This document shows positions 51,209 through 61,463 of a stretch of DNA of 64,000 nt, piece by piece (the first letter of the stretch is position 1; each line of letters begins with the position of its first letter). The notes under the pieces are model-generated. The model made no database searches and was not told the DNA's origin. It saw nothing but the letters and a program-made list of their open reading frames with translations. The stretch covers positions 248,001-312,000 of the forward strand of contig NZ_NPOA01000001.1 of NCBI RefSeq assembly GCF_002287375.1. Direction: 5' to 3'. This DNA comes from Virgibacillus profundi (GTDB taxonomy: Bacteria; Bacillota; Bacilli; Bacillales; Amphibacillaceae). The position numbers and the translations under genes were made by a program.

Positions 51209-54200
51209 CTATTTAATTATTTTTTCTAACATATCTGCCACATTATTACTTACAGCACCCTCTCCACCGAAAATAGTTATTCGATTTGCGTCATTTTCTG
51301 TCATAAATTCTGATACTCCTTTAGGAACCTCATCACTTACGAGTAAAATAGCACTATCATTCTTAGCCGCAAGTACTGCGCCTGTTAATGCATCGGCATA
51401 CAGTTTTCCTGTTGCTACATACATATGCTTATTTTCCACACCAAAGTGTTTCGCAACTTCCACATTGGTTTCATAGCGGTCTGCTCCTCTTAATCTATCA
51501 GCATCCGGTAGCTGTTCTAAGATTTCATCGGATACTACCATCGTTCCACCAACGACAATTGTTTTACCGGCATTAAGATCACTGATTGCTGCTTCCGTTA
51601 CTTGTGGTAATGACTCTGATTTAGTTAATAGAATTGGCAGGCCTTCTTTCGCTGCATGTGACGCTACAGATAAAGCGTCAGGGAAGTCCATTCCATTTAC
51701 TACGACTACTTCTTCTGCCCCATCCGGCGATACCTCTGAAGCAATCAATGCTGCCGTTTCAAATCTGGTTCCCCCGGCAATACGTCGTACATCCAGGTCT
51801 GCCTCCTCAAGCTCTTCTACAACATTTTCACTTATTGCCCCGGTTCCACCTAAGATAATTACTTCACCTGCACCTAAACGCTCAATCTCTTCTAAGGTGT
51901 TGTCCCTAAGGTCATCATTAGGTGTGAGCAGGATCGGCGCATCCAGTTTATGTGCTAATGGCACACCTGCAAGTGCATCGGCAAATTCCAAACCACGTGA
52001 CAGGATAACTGTATCAGAAGTCTCCCATCCTTCCTGACTGATTTCAATTGCCGTATCATACCTCATTTCACCTGAAATACGATCCAATTGCTCTGAAGAT
52101 ATAAATAGTTTTCCCGGTGCTTCTTCTGTAACTCTATTGCCGGTACTATCTGTAAGTTCCACTTCAATGGTTACATTTTGCAGGTCTACATTTGTCGGTA
52201 CTGTCCATGTACCTTTATAAACCCCGGTTTGCACTTCTTCCATATTGTTGGAAGTAGATTGTGTAGAACTCTGATTCGGGAATTTTACGATAAAGTTTGC
52301 TTCTCCTCCAATGACATTACTTTGGAAAGATATATCTACTTCGTCACCTACTCGTACATATTGATCTGTCAATGGTTGTAAATTTTCAATAACAGGTTTC
52401 TCTGCAATAAATGTTACAATAACCGGATCTGAGCTGCCTGTAACTTTTCCATCTAATGTTGATAAGGCTGTTATCTCATTTTTACCTTCTGTCAATTCCA
52501 TTGTAATTGCAAATTTGCCATCATCACCAACTTCGGCTGCACCTACTTTTTCACTGTTATTCATCAACTCAATCGTTGTTGTAGGTGATGCAGTACCTTC
52601 AACAGTAATAGTACTGTCATTCGTTATTTCATCATGCTTTGGTGATGTAATAGCCGGTTCATTTACCTCATAATCAACTAGTGCTCGAATCATTTTGTTT
52701 CCAGTAAGAAAATTAGATTCAAGCTGGTACCAATAACCGTGGTACATTTCCCAGCTGCGTTCTGTAAAAGGCCCATTTTTATCCTGTTCCAGCCTTGGTG
52801 TATTTTGCCTATCCTCTGTTTGGATATAAACAATATAAAAATCATCATTAACGAATATCCCCTCATCACCCAAATCAACTGTTGTCCATTCGTCATTTTT
52901 TATTGCAGTCGCGTCGATCGGCCCGGCAAGTTTATTTCCCGGGGCTCCGTCAAGTCCTGTAGCGTCATATACTGCAACTTGGAATTTATCACCACCACGT
53001 TCTGAAAATAAGAATTTGCCCCCAGTCACTTTAGCTATTTCTTCACCTTCAGCTAGTGACATTTTTACTCCCCAGCCGCTACCTGCTTCAAGGAACCAAC
53101 TCCCACCTTCACCAGTCCCATCATCATAGCCAATTTCACCGCCGGGATAACTGTAAAAAGGTTCTAGTTCCACATCTATATCTGAAGTAGCTTCATCAAT
53201 TTTAATTGGAATATCTGCAGTGTAATAACCATGTGCAGTTACTTTTAATTTATATGTTCCTTCATAGGCAGATAACTCATAATGACCATTTTGATCGGTT
53301 GTGACAGGTGTAATATTGGCGTCTTCCACGAGTAATAATGCAGCTCCTTCAATAGCTTCACCCGATTCATTTGTAACCGTCCCACTGATTGTTCTTTGTG
53401 GGATTTCTTTCAACGGGAAATCAGCTTGAACTGTTTCGTGTTCTTCAATATTCACTAATCGCTGCACCGCTTGATACCCATAAGCTTCTGCTTGCACGGT
53501 GTATTCCCCCGCTGCATAATTTATTGAGTAGGATCCATCTGAAGGATCTGTGTTTACTGACCTTCCACGATCCAGTATACTTATACTTGCACTTAATGGG
53601 ATTTCAGATTCTTTTACTTCCTGTACTACTTTACCTTCTATTGTTCCAACACCTTCATCTACAGCTGCTACTGCGTTCAATGCATCAACTAATCCATAGC
53701 CATAGCCATTATTCGGACTCTCTGGATATTCATCATCTGTTAATGGTTTCGTTGTTGATAATAAAATATCTTCCAGTTCATCAACAGATAATTCTGTGTT
53801 AATAGAATGTACTAATGCTGCCACACCCGAAACCGCTGGTCCTGCCATTGATGTTCCACTATTCTCAGCATATCCATTTCCTGGTATGGATGAGCGAATA
53901 ACTTGACCTGGTGCTGTCACATCTGGTTTTACTTCACCATACGGCGAAGGTCCACGTAAAGAAAATCTTGCAACTTGATCAACAATATCTGTCGCACCAA
54001 CTGCAAATGATTCTGGATAATTTGCTGGTGAGACAATCGATTCAGGTCCACCCGGGTTTCCATTTCCTATATTCCCTGCAGAGAACACCGGTAAGACATC
54101 AGCATTTCTCCATGCTATTACGACATCCCGGTACCATTCATCAAGTCCAGGTCCACCACCCCAGGAATTGTTAACTACATCTGGCGCCAAATCTATACGG

Positions 54201-55183
54201 GTATTACCTTCTTCATCTGTTGGGGCTAAAATCCATTCTGCAGCTTCCAGCAGGTCTACATCAGTTCCACCGTCTTCAGTGAAAGCTTTAACAGCAATCC
54301 ACTTGGCACCAGGTGCTACACCAATCTTATTTGGCCCGTCGGTTTCACTCCCAAGCATTGTTCCAACTGTATGTGTTCCATGTCCCTGGTCATCATATGG
54401 CTCAACCTCACCTGCTGTAGCATCGTACCAATTAAAATCATGGTCAACATCGCCGGTCGTTTTATCATAGCCACGATACTTTTCCTTTAATGCGGGATGA
54501 TCCCATTGGACACCCGTATCAATACTAGCTACGACTGTACCGGTACCATCAATCCCCATATCCCAAACCTGAGGTGCCTTGACCCGCTCAATGTTCCATT
54601 CCGCATTAGCAGAATCTGCTGCCGGTTTTTGTGGCATATCTTTTTTTACTGAAGTATATAATTTGCTTGTTTCATTTGGCAGAATTTTTTCCACCTCATC
54701 AAATGCCGTAATACTTTTGGCAACCTCTTTCGTTGCCGTAACTGCTATTCCATTAACAATAAAATAGGATTTAATAGCTTCTGCATTGCCTTTATCCACT
54801 TCTTCTTCAAGATACTCCAATACATTCTGCTGTGCTTTATTAGCTGTTGCTTTTAATTCAGATACTACAGCAGAACGTTGAACAAACTCTGCTTTTTGGG
54901 CAGTTAGTTCCGCTTTTTTCGCATCTTCTCTTACATCTTTTACTACTTTTTGGGTATCTGCTTTTTCTTTAAATTTAATTAAGAACGTTATCTTTTCTTC
55001 ATCATTAAATTGATCTTGTAATCGTTCACTCAATTTACTTTCTGTTTCGTTATTCAATTCATTTAAGACACGACCCGATACATCATTTGCGTTAACAAGT
55101 CCAGGTGCTACTAATGAAAATAGCAATAGCATTGATGTTACTATACTAAAAAACCTTACCTGATAAATTTTCCTTTTCCCCAA
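51209..55183 (-). CDS. Secreted bacillopeptidase F-like subtilase with CWB2 repeats
   Basis: A 1324-aa exported protease. Signal peptide about 1-32 (FFSIVTSMLLLFSLVAPGLV). The propeptide is followed by the S8 domain: Asp about 219 (VVASIDTGVQWDHPAL), His about 268 (DQGHGTHTVGTMLG), Ser about 440 (NSGTSMAGPAVSG). Two carboxypeptidase-regulatory-like domains (about 515-655), a jelly-roll region, Ig-like domains and three CWB2 repeats (about 1035-1324; RISGEMRYDTAIEISQEGW) complete it. The start is a TTG at 55183, 8 nt after GGGGAGG. Very similar to the gene at 55559, so the two arose by duplication. It probably degrades external protein while held in the wall. Confidence 0.9.
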   Translation of the reverse strand: MGKRKIYQVRFFSIVTSMLLLFSLVAPGLVNANDVSGRVLNELNNETESKLSERLQDQFNDEEKITFLIKFKEKADTQKVVKDVREDAKKAELTAQKAEFVQRSAVVSELKATANKAQQNVLEYLEEEVDKGNAEAIKSYFIVNGIAVTATKEVAKSITAFDEVEKILPNETSKLYTSVKKDMPQKPAADSANAEWNIERVKAPQVWDMGIDGTGTVVASIDTGVQWDHPALKEKYRGYDKTTGDVDHDFNWYDATAGEVEPYDDQGHGTHTVGTMLGSETDGPNKIGVAPGAKWIAVKAFTEDGGTDVDLLEAAEWILAPTDEEGNTRIDLAPDVVNNSWGGGPGLDEWYRDVVIAWRNADVLPVFSAGNIGNGNPGGPESIVSPANYPESFAVGATDIVDQVARFSLRGPSPYGEVKPDVTAPGQVIRSSIPGNGYAENSGTSMAGPAVSGVAALVHSINTELSVDELEDILLSTTKPLTDDEYPESPNNGYGYGLVDALNAVAAVDEGVGTIEGKVVQEVKESEIPLSASISILDRGRSVNTDPSDGSYSINYAAGEYTVQAEAYGYQAVQRLVNIEEHETVQADFPLKEIPQRTISGTVTNESGEAIEGAALLLVEDANITPVTTDQNGHYELSAYEGTYKLKVTAHGYYTADIPIKIDEATSDIDVELEPFYSYPGGEIGYDDGTGEGGSWFLEAGSGWGVKMSLAEGEEIAKVTGGKFLFSERGGDKFQVAVYDATGLDGAPGNKLAGPIDATAIKNDEWTTVDLGDEGIFVNDDFYIVYIQTEDRQNTPRLEQDKNGPFTERSWEMYHGYWYQLESNFLTGNKMIRALVDYEVNEPAITSPKHDEITNDSTITVEGTASPTTTIELMNNSEKVGAAEVGDDGKFAITMELTEGKNEITALSTLDGKVTGSSDPVIVTFIAEKPVIENLQPLTDQYVRVGDEVDISFQSNVIGGEANFIVKFPNQSSTQSTSNNMEEVQTGVYKGTWTVPTNVDLQNVTIEVELTDSTGNRVTEEAPGKLFISSEQLDRISGEMRYDTAIEISQEGWETSDTVILSRGLEFADALAGVPLAHKLDAPILLTPNDDLRDNTLEEIERLGAGEVIILGGTGAISENVVEELEEADLDVRRIAGGTRFETAALIASEVSPDGAEEVVVVNGMDFPDALSVASHAAKEGLPILLTKSESLPQVTEAAISDLNAGKTIVVGGTMVVSDEILEQLPDADRLRGADRYETNVEVAKHFGVENKHMYVATGKLYADALTGAVLAAKNDSAILLVSDEVPKGVSEFMTENDANRITIFGGEGAVSNNVADMLEKIIK

Positions 55184-55558
55184 TTTACGTTCCTCCCCAT
55201 ATTTATGTTTACTATTCTTGTATTAATGCTTGATTAGCTGTTTATAATTAATCACACCCTTTTTCATTAATATTCATCCAGGTTTTACTTCAAGTAACCT
55301 TTAATATGAATATTTTAGTATTGAATACAACTATAATAGAAAATTCACTAAAATAGTATGATACTTAACCAAATATAGCCGTAAATGTCAGAATTGATAG
55401 ATTTGTATCATTTTTATAATTTTTTTACATAGGCATAATTATCTACTTTGCTATTTACTTAGATTCCACCTAACTACCAATATAGTAATTAAATGTAAAA
55501 ACAAATAGAACCCACCTCCTAAAAGAAGATGAGTTCTATTTGAAATGCTATTATTTTA
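55184..55558. other. Intergenic region between the two Bpr-like genes
   Basis: 375 bp, A+T-rich. It contains the terminator of the upstream protease gene (55502-55542). A promoter is expected, but I cannot place one with confidence. Confidence 0.5.
55502..55542 (-). terminator. Terminator after third subtilase gene
   Basis: AATAGAACTCATCTTC and its partner AGGTGGGTTCTATT pair with G-U tolerance, then TTTGT on the minus strand. Related hairpins follow the DHHW gene and the last protease gene. Confidence 0.75.
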
Positions 55559-58500
55559 TTACTGGATTAGCTCATTCAGTGCATCTAAAGCTTCTTCACT
55601 AACTGCATTAGTACCTCCGAATATAGTTAATCGATTTACTTCTTGTTCAGTAATATAGCTGGAAACTACTTCAGGAATCTCTCCATTTTCGCCTGCTAAT
55701 TTACTTACTAATAAAATAGAACTATTATTCTTTGCAGCTAATACAGCTCCAGTTAATGCATCAGCATATGCTGTACCTGTTGCTATATACATATGATTGT
55801 TATCTGCTCCAAAGTGTTTCACTACTTCAACATTCGTTTCGTAACGATTTTCACCGTTTAGTCGGCTAGCCTCTGGAAGCTGATCTTTTACAGCATTTGA
55901 AACTACTGACTTACCACCAATTACTAGTGTTTGAGAAGCACCAAGATTATTAATCGCTTCCTCAGTTACTTCTGGTAGTTCATCTGCAAATGTTAGTAAG
56001 ATTGGTAAACCATCTTTAGCAGCAAGAGATGCAACAGATAGTGCATCAGGGAAGTCCATTCCATTTGCTACGACTACCTTTTCTGCCCCATCAGGTGCAA
56101 CTATATTAGCAATTGCAGCAGCTGTTTCAAATCTTGTGTCACCTTCATAACGTGTTACATCAAAACCTTCACTTACCAGGTGTGATCCAATTGATTCATC
56201 AATTGCACCTGTTCCACCTAAAATAATTATATCCTTAGTACCCAGGCGTTCGATTTCCGCTAATGTTTCTTCCAATAATTTATCACTAGGTGTTAATAAT
56301 ATTGGAGCATCTAGTTTATGTGCTAAAGGCACACCTGCTAGTGCATCAGCAAAGTTATCTCCACGTGCCAGAATAACTGTATCGGCAGAATCCCAACCTT
56401 CCTGGCTTATTTCTATTGCTGTATCGTATCTCGACTCACCTGAAATACGGTCTATTTTTTCTGTAGTGATATAAAGTTTCCCTTCAGCTTCCTGTACAGT
56501 TGTATTGCCTGCATCATCTGTTAATTCAACTTCAATCACTCCACCTTGAAGAGCTAGGTCGGGAACAGTCCAAGTTCCTTGATAAATTCCCGGTTCTACT
56601 TCTTCCATTGGATTTGAAGCAGAGGATTGAGGTACAGCCTGTCCTGGAAGTTGTACTGTAAAGTTTGCTTCTCCTCCTACTTTTTCACTATGGAAGGAAA
56701 TTTCTACCTCATCACCTGGTAATACATTTTGATCAGTTGATGGTTGTAGATTTTCCATTACAGGTGTAGTTTGATCCACTACAATTGTAACGGATTCTGC
56801 TTGTTCATTACCTGCAACATCAACTGCAACTACATTAATTTCATTCTCACCATTTTCAACGATAATTCGTTTAGAAAATTTTTCATCCGTTACAGTTGCT
56901 TCCTCACCATTTACTGTTACTGATGAAAGGTTAGCATCTGTCACAGTTCCTTCAACTGTTACAGTCTCGCTATTTGTTACTTCTCCATCCTGAGGAGAAT
57001 CAATCGTTAAACCAGGTGCTTCTGTATCCAATGTTACCGAAATCGGTGCGGATTCATTAACAGAAGTACCATCAATTAATGTTACTGCGGTTAATACGTT
57101 TTCTCCTTCTGTTAACTCTGTTTCGAATGTAAATTGGCCATTATCACTAATGTCAACAGAATCTACTGCTTCACCATTATTTATTAATTCAATTGTTGTA
57201 CTTGGTGATGCTGTACCTTCCACTGTTAGCATTGCTTCATTTGTAATAAGGTCTTTTGCTGGAGAAGTAATAACAGCATCGCTTACTCCATACGCTACTC
57301 GAGCACGTATCATATAGTTTCCTTCTTCAGAAGGAGCTGGTTCAAATGATCCAGAAACATACTGATAACTTCTCTCAGCATTTGGACCATTTTCATCTGT
57401 TGCCAAACCTGGTACGTTTGGATTTGCACCTGTTTGGATATATACCATGTAAAAATCGCCTTCAACTTGAATAGCGTGTTCCCTCAGGTCAACAACTGTC
57501 CATTCATTTATACTTCTTGTCGCTTCTGCATCAACAGGGCCTGCTATTTTTTCTCCTGGAGTTCCATTAGGACCTGTAGCATCCCATACTTCTACAGCAA
57601 ATTCAGTACCACCTGGAACTGGCCAATCGGTACCATGGAATTGGAATACACCATCTGTTACGATTCCGGAATCTTCCCCCTCTGGTAAGGACATTTTAAC
57701 TGCCCATCCATTGCCTGCATCATAGAAAGCACGTGCATTTTCAGCAGTTCCGTCATCATAGCCGATCTCTCCGCCCGGAACTGTGTAGAATGGCTCCAGT
57801 GCAACATCAACAGTAGCATCCGAACCATCAAGGTTAACCTCAACCTCTGCAGCATGATAACCACTTGCTAATACTTTTAATGTGTACGTACCTTCGTACG
57901 CTGTTAGAGAATAGTTACCTTCCCCATCTGTTTCGACAGGTGTAATGTTCGCATCTTCCACAAGAAGCACTGTTGCTCCTTCAATAGTTTCATCTGTTGC
58001 TTCGTCAGTAATTGTACCACTTACTGTATACTGATCGATTTCTTCCAAAGTGAAATTTGCTTCTGCAGTTCCATCTTCTTCAATGGATACAGATTGCTCT
58101 TGAGATTCAAACCCATAAGCCTCCGCTTGAACAGTAAATTCTCCAGCAGCATGAAGCAATGAATAGCTTCCATCTGCAGGATCTGTATTTACAGAGCGTC
58201 CACTTTCAAGTACACTAACCTGTGCACCTAAAGGAAGTGCATTAGGTTTATAGTTGTTTTCTTCTACTGCTTCATGTTCAAAAGTAGGTGCTTCTAAATC
58301 GTCACCTTCTTTTGTAACCTGACCTTCTAAAGTTCCAAGTCCTCTAATAAGAGTTGAAACTGCATCATATGCATTAACTAATCCATAGCCATATCCCATA
58401 TTTGGAGATTCAGGATATTCTCCATCTGTTAATGGCGTTGCAGTGTTCACAATAATTTCCTCTAATTCATCAACAGTTAAACTAGCATCTGCTTCGATCA

Positions 58501-59860
58501 AAAGTGCCACAACTGCGGATACAGCTGGCCCCGCCATTGAAGTTCCATTCCAACCTCCTTCATATCCACTCCCTGGTACAGATGAACGAATGTTCACACC
58601 AGGAGCTGAAATATCCGGTTTAATGTCACCTTCATATGGAGAAGGTCCTCTTAATGAAAAACCTGCTACAGTATCATTTATATCAGTTGCGCCTGTGGCA
58701 AATGATTCAGGATAATTTGCAGGTGTTGCAATTGAACCAGGCCCACCTGGATTAAATAAAGTCGTATTACCTGCTGAAAATTCAGGGAAAATATCAGCAG
58801 CTCTCCAGTTTTGAACAACTTCACGATACCATTCATCAAGACCTGGTCCGCCCCCCCAAGAGTTGTTAACAACATCTGGAGCCTTAGTTGCATCCCCACC
58901 TGGAGCTATGATCCAATCGGCAGCTTCTAATAAATCAACATCAGTTCCACCATCTGCAGTAAACGCCTTGACGGCAATCCACTGAGCACCAGGAGCTACC
59001 CCAATTTGGTTTGACCCATCTGGTTCACTTCCTACCATTGTTCCCGTTACATGTGTTCCATGTCCTTGGTCATCATATGGCGTGGATTCACCAGCAGTTG
59101 CATCATACCAGCTATACGTATGTTTTACTTCACCTGCATTGTATCCACGATATTTCTCCTGCAGTGCTGGATGATCCCATTGAACTCCACTATCAATACT
59201 TGCTACAACAGTACCTGTTCCATCAAATCCCATATCCCAAACTGCTGGAGCACCAACACGATCGACATTCCATTCTACATTTGCAATGTCTGATTTAGGT
59301 GTATCAGCATCTTTAGAAACAGTTGTGTATAATTCACGGGTTTCATTTTTCAATAGTTTTTCTACTTCCGGAAATGATGCAACTTTTTCAGCTACTTCTT
59401 TTGTAGCAGTTACAGCCATTCCATTGACAATAAAGTAAGAGTTAAACGCATCCACATTACCGGTTTCAGCTTCTTGCTCGAGAAACTCGATTACACTTTG
59501 CTGTGAAGATATGGAAGTTGATTTCAATTTAGCAATGACTGCAGAACGCTGTAAGTGCTCTGTCTTAAGCGCAGATAAGTTCGTATTTTCTGCGGTTGCC
59601 CTCGCTTCTTCAGCAACTTTTGCAGCATCAGCCTTTTCATTAAATTTAACTAAGAAAGTTACCTTTTCCTTGTCTTGAAAATCATTCAATAAGCGGTCAC
59701 TTACTTTAGCTTGTACTGTGTTTTGCGAACTTTTTGCTGATATACTTACATCACCAGTTGATTGCGCACTGGCAAGTCCCGGTGCGACTAATGAAAACGT
59801 CATAAGTAATGATGATGCGATACTAAAAGCACGTATTCGCTGCTGTTTCTTTTTCTTCAA
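55559..59860 (-). CDS. Secreted bacillopeptidase F-like subtilase with CWB2 repeats
   Basis: A 1433-aa exported protease. Signal peptide about 1-33 (AFSIASSLLMTFSLVAPGLA). The S8 domain has Asp about 220 (VVASIDSGVQWDHPAL), His about 267 (DQGHGTHVTGTMVG) and Ser about 440 (NGTSMAGPAVSAVV). Carboxypeptidase-regulatory-like domains, a jelly-roll region and Ig-like domains follow; it has one more Ig-like domain than its neighbour. Three CWB2 repeats (about 1137-1433) end it. The TTG start at 59860 is 8 nt after AGGAGG and overlaps the stop of a possible 29-codon leader frame, so its translation may be coupled. Confidence 0.9.
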   Translation of the reverse strand: MKKKKQQRIRAFSIASSLLMTFSLVAPGLASAQSTGDVSISAKSSQNTVQAKVSDRLLNDFQDKEKVTFLVKFNEKADAAKVAEEARATAENTNLSALKTEHLQRSAVIAKLKSTSISSQQSVIEFLEQEAETGNVDAFNSYFIVNGMAVTATKEVAEKVASFPEVEKLLKNETRELYTTVSKDADTPKSDIANVEWNVDRVGAPAVWDMGFDGTGTVVASIDSGVQWDHPALQEKYRGYNAGEVKHTYSWYDATAGESTPYDDQGHGTHVTGTMVGSEPDGSNQIGVAPGAQWIAVKAFTADGGTDVDLLEAADWIIAPGGDATKAPDVVNNSWGGGPGLDEWYREVVQNWRAADIFPEFSAGNTTLFNPGGPGSIATPANYPESFATGATDINDTVAGFSLRGPSPYEGDIKPDISAPGVNIRSSVPGSGYEGGWNGTSMAGPAVSAVVALLIEADASLTVDELEEIIVNTATPLTDGEYPESPNMGYGYGLVNAYDAVSTLIRGLGTLEGQVTKEGDDLEAPTFEHEAVEENNYKPNALPLGAQVSVLESGRSVNTDPADGSYSLLHAAGEFTVQAEAYGFESQEQSVSIEEDGTAEANFTLEEIDQYTVSGTITDEATDETIEGATVLLVEDANITPVETDGEGNYSLTAYEGTYTLKVLASGYHAAEVEVNLDGSDATVDVALEPFYTVPGGEIGYDDGTAENARAFYDAGNGWAVKMSLPEGEDSGIVTDGVFQFHGTDWPVPGGTEFAVEVWDATGPNGTPGEKIAGPVDAEATRSINEWTVVDLREHAIQVEGDFYMVYIQTGANPNVPGLATDENGPNAERSYQYVSGSFEPAPSEEGNYMIRARVAYGVSDAVITSPAKDLITNEAMLTVEGTASPSTTIELINNGEAVDSVDISDNGQFTFETELTEGENVLTAVTLIDGTSVNESAPISVTLDTEAPGLTIDSPQDGEVTNSETVTVEGTVTDANLSSVTVNGEEATVTDEKFSKRIIVENGENEINVVAVDVAGNEQAESVTIVVDQTTPVMENLQPSTDQNVLPGDEVEISFHSEKVGGEANFTVQLPGQAVPQSSASNPMEEVEPGIYQGTWTVPDLALQGGVIEVELTDDAGNTTVQEAEGKLYITTEKIDRISGESRYDTAIEISQEGWDSADTVILARGDNFADALAGVPLAHKLDAPILLTPSDKLLEETLAEIERLGTKDIIILGGTGAIDESIGSHLVSEGFDVTRYEGDTRFETAAAIANIVAPDGAEKVVVANGMDFPDALSVASLAAKDGLPILLTFADELPEVTEEAINNLGASQTLVIGGKSVVSNAVKDQLPEASRLNGENRYETNVEVVKHFGADNNHMYIATGTAYADALTGAVLAAKNNSSILLVSKLAGENGEIPEVVSSYITEQEVNRLTIFGGTNAVSEEALDALNELIQ

Positions 59861-59946
59861 TTAACATTCCTCCTATTTTTTTTAAAAATATATAAATTAA
59901 TGCGCTGTCTTAAATTTTTTAGAAAAAAAGACAACAATAAACACAT
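59857..59946 (-). CDS. Possible 29-aa leader peptide overlapping the protease start
   Basis: An ATG at 59946 lies right behind a near-perfect ribosome site, TTAAGGAGGTGAA. The frame MCLLLSFFLKNLRQRINLYI and onward ends at a TGA (59857-59859) that overlaps the protease TTG as TTGA. The protease's own AGGAGG lies inside the last codons. This suggests translational coupling or a regulatory leader. The peptide itself has a short hydrophobic start and a basic end and matches nothing I know. Confidence 0.4.
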   Translation of the reverse strand: MCLLLSFFLKNLRQRINLYIFKKNRRNVN

Positions 59947-60245
59947 TTCACCTCCTTAACTGTATATTCTGCAGTTTCTTCGGTGTAAGTGTTTATCTTA
60001 AAACAATGTTGTATGTAAATTAAAATTTATATGAAATTCTTTTCATGAGTACAAAGATTGATAGATTGATTATATTGAACTACCACGAGATTTTTATATA
60101 GCACTTAAAGCATAGGTCATTTTTAGTATAATTATTATACATTTATTTGTCAACTAATTCAGATAATTGTCTTTACATGTATTAAAAATAGAACCCAACC
60201 TCATATTGAAGCTGAATTCCAATCAAATTTTATTCGTTTATTTAT
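59947..60245. other. Intergenic region upstream of third subtilase gene
   Basis: About 300 bp of A+T-rich DNA with the DHHW gene terminator at 60186-60220. A possible promoter (TTTACA, 16 bp, GATAAA on the minus strand near 59995-60022) would serve the leader frame and protease; it is weak. Confidence 0.45.
60186..60220 (-). terminator. Terminator after the DHHW gene
   Basis: GAATTCAGCTTC pairs with GAGGTTGGGTTC, using several G-U pairs, then TATTTTTA on the minus strand. Confidence 0.6.
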
Positions 60246-61448
60246 TTACTTATGAACATCTCCAAAATTAAAATTCTCACCTCGAATTTGGGTGCTATTA
60301 TAAATTACTGCAATCATGTCGAAATTATTTTCTTCTATAAACTCCACCACCGTCCTATCTTTATTGTGCCTTGGGTCATAAATTGTCGTTTTATAAAAGC
60401 CTTCAGCTAAATGATAGATAATCGGGTTTGTATAGGAATCCTTAATTATTAGTAGTTTATTATTTTCATCTTTCTTCTTTGGATTTGTAATATTTATTTC
60501 TCTTAAATCCCGAGTAAACAGATCATTATATGCAATCAAATCACTTTTGGTATCCTTAAATGCACTTCCGTATAGTTCATACGGTTCAATCCGTTTACCT
60601 TCTATTATAACTTCATATTTTTGGAATGAGTCAGACAACAATGTGCACAAATTCTCACCACTCGTGTCGATGAGTCTGTATAATTGTTTGTTATAGCTTC
60701 CATCAAAAAGATTTGATGGAAAACATCTTCTTTCATAATGATCTTTATTTACTTCCCTTGATATAAATGTATCAGAATGATTTGAAAATGTATCCACAAT
60801 TGTTTTATACACCTGAAAAGCACCATTCATATTCCAATGGTGATCTGTTTTAAAATACATCTTTTTAAGATCTTCATTAGAAAATTCATCTAAAAATAAT
60901 TTCGTGAAATCAACCTTGATTACACTTTCACTACCTATTTGGCTCATTAAATAATCTGTTTTTTCTTTATAGTTACCTGCTGTAATATAATCAGGATATA
61001 AAAATGGCAGTACACTAACTTTATGAGGAACGGAAAAATAATAAAATTCTATATCTTTGTCTGCTAAATAATCACCAAAATTTTTTATATTTTCGGCAGC
61101 AATATCTATATCTTTTTTAGGGAAATTAGATTGAGGTTTAGGCATAATCCAATTCTCCTCTGTTATATAGTAATCTTGAATATAGGTTTTATCCATTAAC
61201 ATTTGGTAGTTAACATAAGTTTTCAACCATTTATCTCTACCAGGAAATTGGTCCGTAATATACGCTTCAAAACCCAACATGTATTCTCCAGAAGTGAAGT
61301 CACTTAAAGTTAATTCCGGCTTCTGTGCGAGATTTCTATTTTCAATGTCTGAAACCTCTTTATCCGGCATGATCAACAAATAGATACCTATAGAAAATAT
61401 AAATAATATAAATAACACAGATAATAGGACGTCCCCAAATTTATTCAT
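60246..61448 (-). CDS. DHHW/AlgJ-AlgX-like acetyltransfer protein
   Basis: A 400-aa membrane-anchored protein. An N-terminal hydrophobic helix (VLLSVLFILFIFSIGIYLLI) is followed by an external SGNH-like domain with FKTDHHWNMNGAF, the DHHW mark, and a Ser motif in LLIIKDSYTNPIIYHLAEGF. Such proteins work with MBOAT proteins to O-acetylate extracellular polysaccharides. ATG at 61448 is 9 nt after GGAG; a TTG at 61463 is the alternative. It is the second gene of a two-gene unit with the MBOAT gene directly upstream. Confidence 0.8.
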   Translation of the reverse strand: MNKFGDVLLSVLFILFIFSIGIYLLIMPDKEVSDIENRNLAQKPELTLSDFTSGEYMLGFEAYITDQFPGRDKWLKTYVNYQMLMDKTYIQDYYITEENWIMPKPQSNFPKKDIDIAAENIKNFGDYLADKDIEFYYFSVPHKVSVLPFLYPDYITAGNYKEKTDYLMSQIGSESVIKVDFTKLFLDEFSNEDLKKMYFKTDHHWNMNGAFQVYKTIVDTFSNHSDTFISREVNKDHYERRCFPSNLFDGSYNKQLYRLIDTSGENLCTLLSDSFQKYEVIIEGKRIEPYELYGSAFKDTKSDLIAYNDLFTRDLREINITNPKKKDENNKLLIIKDSYTNPIIYHLAEGFYKTTIYDPRHNKDRTVVEFIEENNFDMIAVIYNSTQIRGENFNFGDVHK

Positions 61449-61463
61449 ATAAAACAGCTCCAA

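Noticed and set aside
53389-53802. 137-aa frame on the plus strand inside the second subtilase gene
   Set aside because: It is rich in Leu and His because it is the reverse complement of a biased coding sequence. No ribosome site or known family.
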